Assembly (NCBI RefSeq): GCF_004363775.1
Contig: NZ_SNZE01000014.1
Coordinates: 1-57,537, forward strand
DNA: 57,537 bases
From: Hydromonas duriensis
GTDB lineage: Bacteria; Pseudomonadota; Gammaproteobacteria; Burkholderiales; Burkholderiaceae
Reading direction: 5' to 3'
The first letter of the stretch is position 1, and each line of letters begins with the position of its first letter. Positions 20,248-31,734 of this stretch are shown here, piece after piece. A program made the position numbers and the translations under genes. Under the pieces are notes generated by a model. It worked only from the letters and a program-made list of their open reading frames with translations, searched no databases and was not told where the DNA came from.

Positions 20248-20814
20248 TTATTTAGACTTCAAATAGCTAATCAAAGCAGGTACGCCGCCTTTAGCAACGA
20301 TGGGGCGAAATTGACCCGCATAGCTTTGTACCAACCATACACCCGCAACGCTTAAATCATTGACTTTCCAGCCGCCATTATTTTCAAGACGATATGTCAC
20401 CATTTTTGCGCCACTTGACGTGTTGATGCGTGTGCGCACTTCATTGCCATTGGCAGGATAAACGTCAATGCTATTGATAGAAGCGCCTTTGAAACCACCC
20501 GCATAGGTGCGCACCAAGTAACGACGCGATTCCACCATCAATTCATTTTGTTCAGCCGCACTGGCTTTATTCCAAGCAGGACCAACAACACGAGAGACCA
20601 TGCTGCGAAAATTCACATGTGGCATGATGTTGCCATCGACATATGTGCTAATGGCGGATGGGCTGCCATTTTTTAAGCCTGGGTTTGAACGTATGGCCGC
20701 TAACACCTGATCGGACATGGTTTTAATAAACTGATCCGCTGTTTCTGCATGTGCAGCACCGACCACAGTCAATAGGCTCAAGCCTAACATCATTTTTTTT
20801 AAAAACTTCAACAT
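20248..20814 (-). CDS. mlaC: Periplasmic phospholipid-binding protein MlaC
   Basis: This is the periplasmic shuttle of the Mla pathway, carrying phospholipid between the outer-membrane MlaA complex and the inner-membrane MlaFED complex. It has 188 residues with a Sec signal peptide ending in GAAHA before ETADQ. The MlaC/Ttg2D family pattern is clear: VDGNIMPHVNFRSMVSRVVGPAWNKAS, then RRYLVRTYAGGF and WKVNDLSVAGVWLVQSYAGQFR. It is the last gene of mlaFEDAC; the usual STAS gene mlaB is not downstream, where a terminator follows instead. Confidence 0.95.
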   Translation of the reverse strand: MLKFLKKMMLGLSLLTVVGAAHAETADQFIKTMSDQVLAAIRSNPGLKNGSPSAISTYVDGNIMPHVNFRSMVSRVVGPAWNKASAAEQNELMVESRRYLVRTYAGGFKGASINSIDVYPANGNEVRTRINTSSGAKMVTYRLENNGGWKVNDLSVAGVWLVQSYAGQFRPIVAKGGVPALISYLKSK

Positions 20815-20891
20815 CGCTATTCTCTTCTCTTAAAAGTTAACCAATATAACAGGAATCGTCATAATGCACGCCTGCGGACTCAGGTTGACGC

Positions 20892-21788
20892 TTACTTCAT
20901 TTTTTCTGCATCAGGCGCATTTATTTTTTGCGCCATTAATTCTGCTTGCGCTAAAGCATCATTAGCAGGTGCGGGTGCAACTGCTTCTGCAACGTTTAGC
21001 CTCTGCTCAGCCACGACCTCAGGCATCTCAGCTGAATTTGATGCAGTTGCTGACAACGGCACATCATCAGGCGCATAATCTTCATCACGCACTTGAGCTT
21101 CGCGTTGCTGCAACCAAGCATCTCGCAAGAAAGTGTAGCGGTCTATCGCTGTATCATCAACCAAATCCAGCGCCTGCTGCAATGATGCGCGTGTATCAAG
21201 AACTTGAAAACCTGTCAGTGAATTACTCAGTTTTACCGAGCGGATATAACCAATAGGCCCTGCAAAAAAATCAACAAATTTTGCGCTGGCATCACGTACC
21301 GTTGAAGGACCTAACAGTGGCAAGTTAATAAAAGGACCTGATGGCACGCCCCAAACGCCAAGCGTTTGACCAAAATCTTCTTCATGCTTTGGAATATTCC
21401 ATTTACTTGCCACATCGATGCAGCCTCCAACACCCACCGTGGTGTTCACAACGAATCGACAAATATCCTGCCCAGCGGCTTTGAGCTTACCTTGCAAAAG
21501 GTTGTTCACCGCGGTATAAGGCACTTTTAAATTTTCGAAAAAACCATGAATACAGCGACGGGGGCCTGATGGCACCACTTTTGTATAACCATTTATCACG
21601 GGTCGAAATAAGACTTGATCCCAACCATCATTGAATTTGTACGAACCACGGTTAAAGCCCTCAAGCGTATCCTTGGTGAGGACAACATCATCTTCGACTG
21701 GCGTGACCACACTTTGTTGTGCATAGGTTGTCGTGACCAGCAAAGCGAGGCTCAGTCCAATAAATATTTTTTTTAATATGCTATGCAT
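20892..21788 (-). CDS. mlaA: MlaA/VacJ outer-membrane phospholipid transport protein
   Basis: MlaA forms a ring in the inner leaflet of the outer membrane that removes misplaced phospholipid and passes it to MlaC. The protein has 298 residues; the MlaA core spans ~40-225 (EGFNRGSYKFND, NNLLQGKLKAAGQDICRFVVN, EEDFGQTLGVWGVPSGPF). The last ~70 residues are an Ala/Glu/Pro-rich tail. The signal peptide ends TTTYAQQ, has no lipobox and no Cys in the first ~45 residues, so unlike E. coli MlaA it should not be lipidated. It sits between mlaD and mlaC. Confidence 0.93.
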   Translation of the reverse strand: MHSILKKIFIGLSLALLVTTTYAQQSVVTPVEDDVVLTKDTLEGFNRGSYKFNDGWDQVLFRPVINGYTKVVPSGPRRCIHGFFENLKVPYTAVNNLLQGKLKAAGQDICRFVVNTTVGVGGCIDVASKWNIPKHEEDFGQTLGVWGVPSGPFINLPLLGPSTVRDASAKFVDFFAGPIGYIRSVKLSNSLTGFQVLDTRASLQQALDLVDDTAIDRYTFLRDAWLQQREAQVRDEDYAPDDVPLSATASNSAEMPEVVAEQRLNVAEAVAPAPANDALAQAELMAQKINAPDAEKMK

Positions 21789-21823
21789 GACATTCTCTTA
21801 AAGTTAGGTGCGTCATTGTAAGC

Positions 21824-22330
21824 TCATTTGCTTTGTTCTGCAGAATCCGAACTTTCCGACTTTGCAGAGGACTCGGCTTTGTTGATGCCAAACTGGGTAA
21901 TCAAATCTTCTAAGACCATTGCCGATTGGCTGTTGTCCAAAGTGCCGCCTGCAGCAACGGGGTGTTCAATGTCCGCCCCTTGCGTCAAACTGATAAATTG
22001 AGCACCTAGCAAGCCCGCCGTATTGATGGACGCACCGCTGTCTTGCGGGATTTTTAAGCCATCATCAATAATTAAGGTGACTTGCGCTTTATATTCGCCA
22101 CCCAAATTTTTTAGTTCAATGCCGCCGACACGCCCAATCACGACACCCGACATTTTGACGGGAGCACGCTCTTTTAAAGTACCAATATTTTGAAAATTAA
22201 CCATTACTGGATAACCACTTTTTGTACTGAGGCCACCACGTCCACCAACGACCAACGCCAAGGCGACCAATCCAACTATGCCGAGCAAAACGAAAAAGCC
22301 GACCCAAATATCAATTTTTTTCTGTTGCAT
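21824..22330 (-). CDS. mlaD: MCE-domain phospholipid transporter subunit MlaD
   Basis: MlaD is the hexameric MCE ring of the MlaFED complex, anchored in the inner membrane. It has 168 residues from the chosen start: one transmembrane helix (~8-28, IWVGFFVLLGIVGLVALALV), then the MCE domain (~35-125, with FQNIGTLKERAPVKMSGVVIG). A Ser/Glu-rich tail follows. The open frame begins 36 nt earlier at 22366, but the ATG at 22330 has a GAGGA box and gives the normal family N-terminus, so it is preferred. Confidence 0.92.
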   Translation of the reverse strand: MQQKKIDIWVGFFVLLGIVGLVALALVVGGRGGLSTKSGYPVMVNFQNIGTLKERAPVKMSGVVIGRVGGIELKNLGGEYKAQVTLIIDDGLKIPQDSGASINTAGLLGAQFISLTQGADIEHPVAAGGTLDNSQSAMVLEDLITQFGINKAESSAKSESSDSAEQSK

Positions 22331-22369
22331 TTTAATCCTCATCACTTTCTTTAAAGCATTGGCCATGTT

Positions 22370-23155
22370 TTAACTAAACATCAGCGCCGTCAAAATAAAA
22401 TCCAATCCCAAAACCAATAACGCAGACTTAACCACGGTTCGGGTCGTGGCCTGAGCCACACCCTCTGGTGTTGGATGGGCTTGCGCCCCCTCGTATACTG
22501 CCAAAAAGCTCACGGCCAAGCCAAAGACCACGCTCTTGATTAAGCCATTAACAATGTCTTCCCGCACGCTGACGCCGTCATTCATCATCGACCAAAATGC
22601 CCCGTCATCGACTCCAAGCCACCACACTGCGACCACATAGCCCCCGTAGACACCGACTAAAGCAAACAAGCCTGTAAGCATTGGCACAACAAAGCCCGCC
22701 GCCCAAAACCTTGGGGCAAACACACGATTGATAGGGTCTACACCCATCATCTCCATTGCTGAGAGCTGTTCACCCGCCTTCATTAAACCGATTTCAGCCG
22801 TCATGGATGTGCCCGCCCGTCCCGCAAATAAAATAGCCACCACCACTGGAGCAAGCTCTCGTACCAGCGACAAGGCCACCAGCAAACCCACCATGCTTTC
22901 AGAACCAACTCGGCTCAAAGTGTAAAAGGCTTGCAAGCCAAGCACCGCACCAATAAAAGCAGCCGAGACAATCATAATCACTAAGGAATAGTTACCCAAA
23001 AAATGAATCTGCTGAAACACCAGCCGCGTGCGTGAAAACCAAACCTTAGCATTGGCAAACAATCCCGCCAGCATGCGCATCGCAAATCCTAGAGTGCTTA
23101 CGCTTCCTCGTACTCGTGCGCCTATTTTTTCCAAACGATTTAATATGAGATTCAT
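22370..23155 (-). CDS. mlaE: ABC permease MlaE
   Basis: MlaE is the inner-membrane permease of the MlaFEDB phospholipid transporter. It has 261 residues with about five hydrophobic segments. Family motifs are visible: LGLQAFYTLSRVGSESMVG, ILFAGRAGTSMTAEIG and GEQLSAMEMMGVDPINR. It overlaps mlaF by 4 nt (ATGA), indicating translational coupling. Confidence 0.95.
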   Translation of the reverse strand: MNLILNRLEKIGARVRGSVSTLGFAMRMLAGLFANAKVWFSRTRLVFQQIHFLGNYSLVIMIVSAAFIGAVLGLQAFYTLSRVGSESMVGLLVALSLVRELAPVVVAILFAGRAGTSMTAEIGLMKAGEQLSAMEMMGVDPINRVFAPRFWAAGFVVPMLTGLFALVGVYGGYVVAVWWLGVDDGAFWSMMNDGVSVREDIVNGLIKSVVFGLAVSFLAVYEGAQAHPTPEGVAQATTRTVVKSALLVLGLDFILTALMFS

Positions 23156-23907
23156 ACCACAACCTTTCCAGCATCAAGCGCATGACGACCATGAATAAAA
23201 CGCTTTATGAAGGGCTCTTCGCTCGCCCATAATTCTGCTGGCGTACCTTCAGCAATCATTTTTGATTGATGCATCACATAAACATAATCGGCAATCGCAA
23301 ACGTTTCCTGTACATCATGCGAGACCACGATGGAGGCCGCATTCAGCTCGTTAGTCTGTTGGCGAATCAGTTGCGCAATGGTATCCATAGCAATCGGGTC
23401 AAGCCCAGTAAAGGGTTCGTCAAACAACATTATCTGCGGATTCTGTGCAATCGCTCGCGCCAACGCAACCCGTCGCGCCATACCCCCCGAAATTTCGCTC
23501 GGCATTTTGCCTTCGGCATCCGCCAAATCAACAGCGGTCAATTTAGACATGACTTGGGCACGTATTTCCTCAAAACCCATCTTGGTGTTTTCGCGCAAAG
23601 GAAAGGCCACATTTTCAAACACAGACATGTCGGTGAATAAAGCACCAAACTGGAACAGCATCCCCATTTTTTTACGCACTTCACGCAAAGCCTGTGCATT
23701 GTCATACGGCAACGGAGCACCAAGTAGCGTCGCCTGCCCTTCACTCGGCCGCAACAGCCCCGCGACCAAACGCAACAAGGTCGTTTTGCCACACCCAGAA
23801 GGCCCCATAACTGCAACCACTTGGCCTCGAGTCACTGAAAGGCTTACACCTTGCACAATTGGCTTGGCCTGCCCATACGCAAAATGAACATCATCAAGTT
23901 TAATCAT
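23152..23907 (-). CDS. mlaF: ABC ATPase MlaF
   Basis: MlaF powers MlaE/MlaD phospholipid movement on the cytoplasmic face of the inner membrane. It has 251 residues with Walker A GPSGCGKTTLLR, signature ISGGMARRVALARA, Walker B IMLFDEPFTGLD and the H-loop VVSHDVQETF. It is the first gene of mlaFEDAC. No strong promoter was identified in the ~100 bp upstream. Confidence 0.95.
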   Translation of the reverse strand: MIKLDDVHFAYGQAKPIVQGVSLSVTRGQVVAVMGPSGCGKTTLLRLVAGLLRPSEGQATLLGAPLPYDNAQALREVRKKMGMLFQFGALFTDMSVFENVAFPLRENTKMGFEEIRAQVMSKLTAVDLADAEGKMPSEISGGMARRVALARAIAQNPQIMLFDEPFTGLDPIAMDTIAQLIRQQTNELNAASIVVSHDVQETFAIADYVYVMHQSKMIAEGTPAELWASEEPFIKRFIHGRHALDAGKVVV

Positions 23908-24011
23908 AAAAAAATACCGTCACTTTAATAGGTCAGATGTTATTTTTATGTAATGACTCATTTAAAGAACATAACAAAGCATCACATATCAACAAAAGCA
24001 TAATAATACCT

Positions 24012-24042
24012 AAAAAAAAGCCCACTTGAAGATTCAAATGGG
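24012..24042 (-). terminator. Rho-independent terminator of the atp operon
   Basis: On the minus strand CCCATTTGAA pairs with TTCAAGTGGG (10 bp, one G-U pair) with a very short loop, followed by CTTTTTTTT. It lies about 60 nt past the atpC stop. Confidence 0.85.
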
Positions 24043-24103
24043 TTTTTACAGCATAAGCTGGTTTTTATATCAAAACCAACCACGATGTGGTTTATCCGTT
24101 ATT

Positions 24104-24520
24104 TTATTTTTTACGTCGTAATTTAGCCAATGTCGCCAACTCAGCCATAGCGATAGCAAGCTCAGATTGAGCGTGTGCCAAGTCCATTTCGCCTTTGTTA
24201 TTACTCAGCACTTCTTCTGCACGCGCTTTAGCTTCCAAGGCGCGCGCCTCATCCAAATCCTCACCGCGAATCGCAGTATCGGCCAGAACGGTGACCGATT
24301 TCGGCTGGACTTCTAAAATACCGCCCGCAACAAAAACCAACTCCTCGCTGTCATCACTCATTTGAATGCGCACAGCACCTGGTTTAATCCGCGTAATCAA
24401 TGGCGTATGACCAGGCATGATGCCCAGCTCGCCAGATTCGCCTGGCAACACCACAAATGCCGCTTCACCCGAGAACACTTCGCGTTCCGCGCTGACCACG
24501 TCAACGTGTATCGTACTCAT
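24104..24520 (-). CDS. atpC: ATP synthase F1 epsilon subunit
   Basis: Epsilon is part of the central stalk and inhibits ATP hydrolysis. It has 138 residues: N-terminal beta-sandwich (~1-85, [32 protein letters not shown]) and C-terminal helical hairpin. The frame extends to 24583, but the ATG at 24520 has a GGAAAG box and gives the standard [12 protein letters not shown] start. It is the last gene of the atp operon. Confidence 0.95.
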   Translation of the reverse strand: MSTIHVDVVSAEREVFSGEAAFVVLPGESGELGIMPGHTPLITRIKPGAVRIQMSDDSEELVFVAGGILEVQPKSVTVLADTAIRGEDLDEARALEAKARAEEVLSNNKGEMDLAHAQSELAIAMAELATLAKLRRKK

Positions 24521-24626
24521 AATCTTTCCTTCAATAATGAACCAAACCTTTATACATCGCCCAGTACTTAGGCAATCTCTCAAATGAGATGAGCCGCATT
24601 GCTACGGCTCACATCACCAGTCGGCC

Positions 24627-26015
<1,389 letters not shown>

Positions 26016-26049
26016 TCAATCTGAACTTAAATGACTCTTTATGACCACA

Positions 26050-26364
26050 CTACTTAGCCACACCACATGCTTGTTGCCAAAATGCCGAGGCATCTTGACA
26101 GGTTTTAGACTGCTCCACTGTGGGCATTGAACCCAACCGCTCAAGCAAGACCGCTGACATTTTCTGGGTATCTTCTTTATTAGAAACCCCTCTGCCAGAA
26201 CAGTATTCAAGCTGATGTTTCAGGTCTTGACACTCGCTGGGCAGATGCTCCCACTTTACTTCTGCTACTGTGCTTGATTTTGGCTTTTGCTGATTTTTTT
26301 GAAAACAACCTGCAAGCAAAACGGCTAAAACAGCCAAAACCAGATAACTATTCTTTTTAAACAT
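26050..26364 (-). CDS. Small lipoprotein encoded inside the ATP synthase operon
   Basis: This is a 104-residue protein with a clear signal sequence and lipobox (LLAGC, Cys about residue 20), so it should be membrane-anchored and exported. The mature part has several further Cys (in ECQDLKHQLEYC and in KTCQDASAFWQQAC). The spacing of the two Cys pairs could allow disulfides in a small helical fold. It lies 8 nt after atpG and 43 nt before atpD on the same strand, so it must be transcribed with the operon. I do not recognise the family. The ribosome-binding site is weak and very close to the ATG, suggesting coupling to atpG translation. It is not a standard ATP synthase subunit. Confidence 0.85.
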   Translation of the reverse strand: MFKKNSYLVLAVLAVLLAGCFQKNQQKPKSSTVAEVKWEHLPSECQDLKHQLEYCSGRGVSNKEDTQKMSAVLLERLGSMPTVEQSKTCQDASAFWQQACGVAK

Positions 26365-26372
26365 GCCTTCGC

Positions 26373-27257
26373 TTAAGAAGCGATGGCAGCAGCACCACCA
26401 ACAATCTCCGACAATTCTTTGGTAATCGCTGCTTGACGTGATTTATTGTAAATCAACTGCAATTCACCGATTACTGTCTTCGCATTATCTGATGCTGCCT
26501 TCATTGCAACCATTCGAGCCGATTGCTCCGATGCAATGTTTTCAGCAACCGCTTGGTACACCAGTGCCTCAACATAGCGCGTCAACAATTCGTCAACGAC
26601 AACTTCTGCGCCAGGCTCATACACATAATCCCAAGAATATGCTTTCTTTTCAGCATCTGTTTGCGCCATCAGATCGCTGGGTAAAGGAAGCAACTGTAAC
26701 AAAACAGGCTCTTGTTTCATGGTGTTAATGAACTTTGTGTAAGCCAAATAAAGCACATCGATTTCACCATTAATATACGCATCAATCTGAACTTTGATAG
26801 AACCGATTAAATCATCAATACGCGGCGTATCGCCTAAAGCCGTATTGTGTGAAACCACTTGTGCTTTAATGCGATTCAAAAAGCCCAAACCCTTGCCGCC
26901 TATTGCAGTCGTTTGAATTTTCACACCCGCATCTTGCCATGATTTGAACTGATTACTCGCAGCACGAATGATATTGGTATTCATCCCGCCGCACAAACCC
27001 TTGTCTGTTGACACCAAAATCATACCAGCGCCTTTAACCTCTGGACGTACAACCAAAAATGGATGACGATACTCTGGATTGGCGGTGCTCAATTGTGCAG
27101 CAATGTTGCGGGCTTTCTCAGCGTACGGGCGAGCAGCGCGCATACGATCTTGTGCCTTGCGCATTTTAGAAGCCGCCACCATTTCCATGGCTTTGGTGAT
27201 TTTACTGGTGTTTTGTACGCTTTTAATCTTACCGCGAATTTCTTTAGTGCTTGCCAC
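26373..27257 (-). CDS. atpG: ATP synthase F1 gamma subunit
   Basis: Gamma is the rotating central shaft of F1. It has 294 residues with the terminal coiled-coil pair: N-terminal [20 protein letters not shown] and [14 protein letters not shown], and C-terminal [18 protein letters not shown] with [20 protein letters not shown]. These are all family signatures. It lies 61 nt after atpA. Confidence 0.98.
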   Translation of the reverse strand: MASTKEIRGKIKSVQNTSKITKAMEMVAASKMRKAQDRMRAARPYAEKARNIAAQLSTANPEYRHPFLVVRPEVKGAGMILVSTDKGLCGGMNTNIIRAASNQFKSWQDAGVKIQTTAIGGKGLGFLNRIKAQVVSHNTALGDTPRIDDLIGSIKVQIDAYINGEIDVLYLAYTKFINTMKQEPVLLQLLPLPSDLMAQTDAEKKAYSWDYVYEPGAEVVVDELLTRYVEALVYQAVAENIASEQSARMVAMKAASDNAKTVIGELQLIYNKSRQAAITKELSEIVGGAAAIAS

Positions 27258-27318
27258 TGTGTATCCTTTGCTTTTATTGAAGGCTTGAAAATTTCAAACC
27301 TTCAACTCAAACTCAAAT

Positions 27319-28860
27319 TTAGAATGCCGCGTTTTGTTTGTACGCCTTCAAGGCTTCTGCCAATAACGCTTCGTCTTCTTTGGTGACTTCTTTTTTGCTC
27401 TCAATGCTGTCCACTAAACCAGCATGGCTCAAGCGCAAATAATCGTGCAAGCCTTTTTCAAACGGCAATACATCTTTCACTTCCAAATCATCCAAATAGC
27501 CATTATTTGCAGCATATAAAGAAGCTGACATTTCCCAAACCTGTAAAGGCTTGTACTGTTGTTGCTTAAGCAACTCAGTCACACGACGACCACGCTCAAG
27601 CTGCTTACGTGTGGCTTCGTCCAAGTCAGAAGCGAACTGCGCAAAAGCAGCCAACTCACGATACTGTGCCAAGTCAGTACGAATACCACCTGACAACTTC
27701 TTCACTGCTTTAGTTTGTGCAGCACCACCCACACGAGAAACGGAAATACCCGCGTTAATCGCTGGACGCACGCCCGCGTTAAACAAGTCAGTTTCTAAGA
27801 AAATCTGGCCATCCGTAATCGAAATTACGTTAGTTGGAACGAATGCAGTCACGTCCCCCGCTTGTGTTTCAATCACTGGCAACGCTGTTAATGAACCTGT
27901 TTTACCCTTAACCGCACCTTTGGTGAATTTCTCAACATATTCTTCAGAAACGCGCGCCGCACGTTCAAGCAAACGGCTGTGCAAATAAAACACGTCACCT
28001 GGATAAGCTTCACGTCCTGGTGGGCGGCGTAACAGAAGAGAAATTTGACGATATGCCCAAGCCTGTTTAGTCAAGTCATCATAAATAATCAACGCATCTT
28101 GACCGCGGTCACGGAAGTACTCACCCATAGAACAACCAGCATATGGTGCGAGATATTGCATTGCGGCAGAATCAGAAGCCGTTGCAGAAACGATGATGGT
28201 GTAATCCATAGCACCGTGCTCTTCAAGCTTACGAACCACGTTTACAATTGACGACGCCTTTTGGCCAATCGCAACATAAACGCAAATCATATTTTTGCCT
28301 TTTTGATTGATGATGGCATCAATCGCAACAGCAGTTTTACCTGTTTGACGGTCACCAATAATCAATTCACGCTGACCACGACCAACAGGCACCATCGCAT
28401 CAATCGCCTTCAAGCCCGTTTGTACAGGTTGATCAACCGACTTACGCCAAATCACGCCAGGTGCAACTTTTTCAATCACGTCTGTCTCTTTTGCATTAAT
28501 CGCACCTTTACCATCGATAGGCGCTCCCAATGCATTGACCACGCGACCGAGCAATTCTGGACCAACAGGAACTTCCAAAATACGACCCGTGCATTTAACG
28601 ATGTCGCCTTCAGAAATGCTTTCGTATTCACCCAAAATCACCGCACCCACAGAGTCACGTTCCAAGTTCAATGCCAAACCAAACACATTGCCTGGAAACT
28701 CCAACATTTCACCTTGCATCACGTCTGACAATCCGTGAACACGGCAAATACCATCGGTGACAGATACAACTGTACCTTGCGTGCGCAAGTTAGCAGAGTC
28801 ATCCACACCTTGAATGCGATTTTTAATCAGTTCGCTGATTTCTGAAGGGTTCAATTGCAT
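27319..28860 (-). CDS. atpA: ATP synthase F1 alpha subunit
   Basis: Alpha is the non-catalytic nucleotide-binding subunit alternating with beta. It has 513 residues, the usual length. Walker A is GDRQTGKT. Other signatures are [20 protein letters not shown] and [20 protein letters not shown]. It sits 50 nt after atpH. Confidence 0.98.
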   Translation of the reverse strand: MQLNPSEISELIKNRIQGVDDSANLRTQGTVVSVTDGICRVHGLSDVMQGEMLEFPGNVFGLALNLERDSVGAVILGEYESISEGDIVKCTGRILEVPVGPELLGRVVNALGAPIDGKGAINAKETDVIEKVAPGVIWRKSVDQPVQTGLKAIDAMVPVGRGQRELIIGDRQTGKTAVAIDAIINQKGKNMICVYVAIGQKASSIVNVVRKLEEHGAMDYTIIVSATASDSAAMQYLAPYAGCSMGEYFRDRGQDALIIYDDLTKQAWAYRQISLLLRRPPGREAYPGDVFYLHSRLLERAARVSEEYVEKFTKGAVKGKTGSLTALPVIETQAGDVTAFVPTNVISITDGQIFLETDLFNAGVRPAINAGISVSRVGGAAQTKAVKKLSGGIRTDLAQYRELAAFAQFASDLDEATRKQLERGRRVTELLKQQQYKPLQVWEMSASLYAANNGYLDDLEVKDVLPFEKGLHDYLRLSHAGLVDSIESKKEVTKEDEALLAEALKAYKQNAAF

Positions 28861-28910
28861 GCTATTGCTCCAAAATTTTCACCACCAAATCGCCGACGGC
28901 GATTGGCATC

Positions 28911-29444
28911 TCAAGCCGTTAAGGCTGATTGCATGCGTGCCAATTTAGCACGCACAGACATATCCAACACCTCATCACCCACCGTGACACAGAAGCCGCC
29001 AATTAGCGACGCATCCACGCTCAGAGTGGGATTGAGTTTTTTACTTAATTTTTTTTCAAGCGCAGACACCAGCTCTTTGGCCTGTGAGGCCTCCAAAGGA
29101 AAGGCAGACACTATGTACGCATCAGCAGAACCTTCAAACGCATGTTTATGCGCTGAAAAAGCATGGGCAATCGCAGGGAAAGCATCCACTCGATTTGCGC
29201 TCACGACAGCACCTAGAAAATTACGCATGCTTGCCGTTGAAGGTGCAACAACCTTCTCAAAAATGTCTATTAGCTGAAAGCTAGTGACACTTGGATTTTT
29301 GGCCAACTGGCGAATTTCGTCTTGTGAAGCGGCTGTCGCTGCTGCACTCAAAAAATCATTCCAAGCAGACAAGGCGCTCTCCGCCTTAGCCACGTCAAAT
29401 GCAGCTTGCGCATACGGGCGGGCGATGGTACTCAATTCAGCCAT
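28911..29444 (-). CDS. atpH: ATP synthase F1 delta subunit
   Basis: Delta joins the peripheral stalk to the top of F1. It has 177 residues with an N-terminal helical bundle (ARPYAQAAFDVAKAE) and a C-terminal region with TLSVDASLIGGFCVTVGDEVLDMSVRAKL, a strong family pattern. It lies 19 nt after atpF. Confidence 0.97.
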   Translation of the reverse strand: MAELSTIARPYAQAAFDVAKAESALSAWNDFLSAAATAASQDEIRQLAKNPSVTSFQLIDIFEKVVAPSTASMRNFLGAVVSANRVDAFPAIAHAFSAHKHAFEGSADAYIVSAFPLEASQAKELVSALEKKLSKKLNPTLSVDASLIGGFCVTVGDEVLDMSVRAKLARMQSALTA

Positions 29445-29463
29445 AATGACTCCGTTTGCTTAA

Positions 29464-29934
29464 TTACAATTGCGCTTTAATTTGCGTCAACAATTCAGCA
29501 TGGTTTTGCGAATTAATCTCACGACGCAAAATCTGCTCCGCCCCTGACACCACGAGCATTGACACTTGGTCGCGCAAAGACTCTTTAGCACGAACAATCT
29601 CTTGCTCAGCATCCGCTTTAGCAGCAGCAATAATACGAGCAGCCTCAACCGAAGCAGCCTCTTTCGCTTGCGCTTCTACTGCCTGCGCACGTTTCTCAGC
29701 ATCCAAAAGAATTTGATGAGCGTGTTCGCGCGCTTCTTTTTCAAAACCAGCCGATTTAACTTTTGCTTCTTCTAGGCTTTTATTGCCTTTATCAGCAGCC
29801 GCCAAACCTTCAGCGATTTTCTGGCGACGTTCATCAATCGCCTTAATCATCGGAGGCCAGATAAATTGCATCGTTACCCAAGCCAAAACAAAGAAAACAA
29901 TGGTCTGGATAAATAAAGTGGCATTAATATTCAC
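29464..29934 (-). CDS. atpF: ATP synthase Fo b subunit
   Basis: Subunit b forms the peripheral stalk. It has 156 residues: one N-terminal membrane helix (TLFIQTIVFFVLAWVTMQFI) then a long charged coiled coil rich in Ala, Glu and Lys, ending AELLTQIKAQL. It lies 93 nt after atpE. Confidence 0.97.
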   Translation of the reverse strand: MNINATLFIQTIVFFVLAWVTMQFIWPPMIKAIDERRQKIAEGLAAADKGNKSLEEAKVKSAGFEKEAREHAHQILLDAEKRAQAVEAQAKEAASVEAARIIAAAKADAEQEIVRAKESLRDQVSMLVVSGAEQILRREINSQNHAELLTQIKAQL

Positions 29935-30027
29935 GGCTTTATTCCTTTAATAAACGTAAAACAACGATTCACGCCAAGACAACACCGCTCAAACGTTCTT
30001 TGAGCGGACGACAGCGTATTTACGCTA

Positions 30028-30276
<249 letters not shown>

Positions 30277-30335
30277 TTATGAAAAAACAAAACAACCATC
30301 TAAAAAATAAAACTCAAAACTTTTTTAACAACTCA

Positions 30336-31220
<885 letters not shown>

Positions 31221-31224
31221 CTAT

Positions 31225-31557
31225 TTACGTTACCGCACGCAGCAAGCCAAAGCTGTGCGCCTTGATAACAACAACCAACGAAACCCAATACGGCAAAGGA
31301 TGCACTACAAATTCAATGCGTCGCCAAACAAAGTAGCTTAGCGCGAAAACCAGCAGCAGCTTAATGGACTCACCCAACATCAACCTTACAACGGAAGGTC
31401 GGGCATTCACTTTGAGATAAAGTGCAAACAACATGTTGGGCAGCAACGCCACCACCGCGCCGAGCGCGGCAGATAACGCAGCATCCAAACCAAACAGCCC
31501 TGCAATCAAGACCACCAATGCTGCACACACCGCCTGTATGCCAATGACATAAGCCAT
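31225..31557 (-). CDS. atpI: ATP synthase accessory protein AtpI
   Basis: AtpI is a small membrane protein that helps c-ring assembly. It has about 110 residues and four hydrophobic segments, including GAVVALLPNMLFALYL, typical of the family. Possible starts are GTG 31566, ATG 31563 and ATG 31557; the last is best spaced (9 nt) from the GAGG box and is chosen. It is the first gene of the operon, directly after a strong promoter. Confidence 0.9.
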   Translation of the reverse strand: MAYVIGIQAVCAALVVLIAGLFGLDAALSAALGAVVALLPNMLFALYLKVNARPSVVRLMLGESIKLLLVFALSYFVWRRIEFVVHPLPYWVSLVVVIKAHSFGLLRAVT

Positions 31558-31587
31558 GCGCATCACCCTCGTTTCTTTAACTTTGCA

Positions 31588-31616
31588 ATTGTAGCGGTCT
31601 TACAACACACTGTCAA
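31588..31616 (-). promoter_or_regulatory. Sigma70 promoter of the atp operon
   Basis: On the minus strand TTGACA (31611-31616), a 17-nt spacer and TACAAT (31588-31593) form a near-consensus promoter. The predicted start is near 31581, leaving about 25 nt of leader before the atpI ATG. Confidence 0.85.
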
Positions 31617-31734
31617 CGCCAAATACATGCAGAAATACGTGCAGCAGCCGATTTGCTACACCTTTGTATCATCAAATCATCCGCAGTGCATTCAAAAACT
31701 ATAATTATAGGTCAGTCCATTTCAAGCCATTTTG

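Noticed and set aside
22331-22366. Longer start for mlaD
   Set aside because: No ribosome-binding site; the ATG at 22330 has a GAGGA box and the family N-terminus.
23908-24011. Promoter of the mla operon (TTACAT, 17 nt, TATTAA)
   Set aside because: Poor match to the -35 consensus; not reported as a feature.
28261-28728. Plus-strand frame antisense to atpA
   Set aside because: Low-complexity composition (Asn, Arg, Thr) typical of shadow frames.
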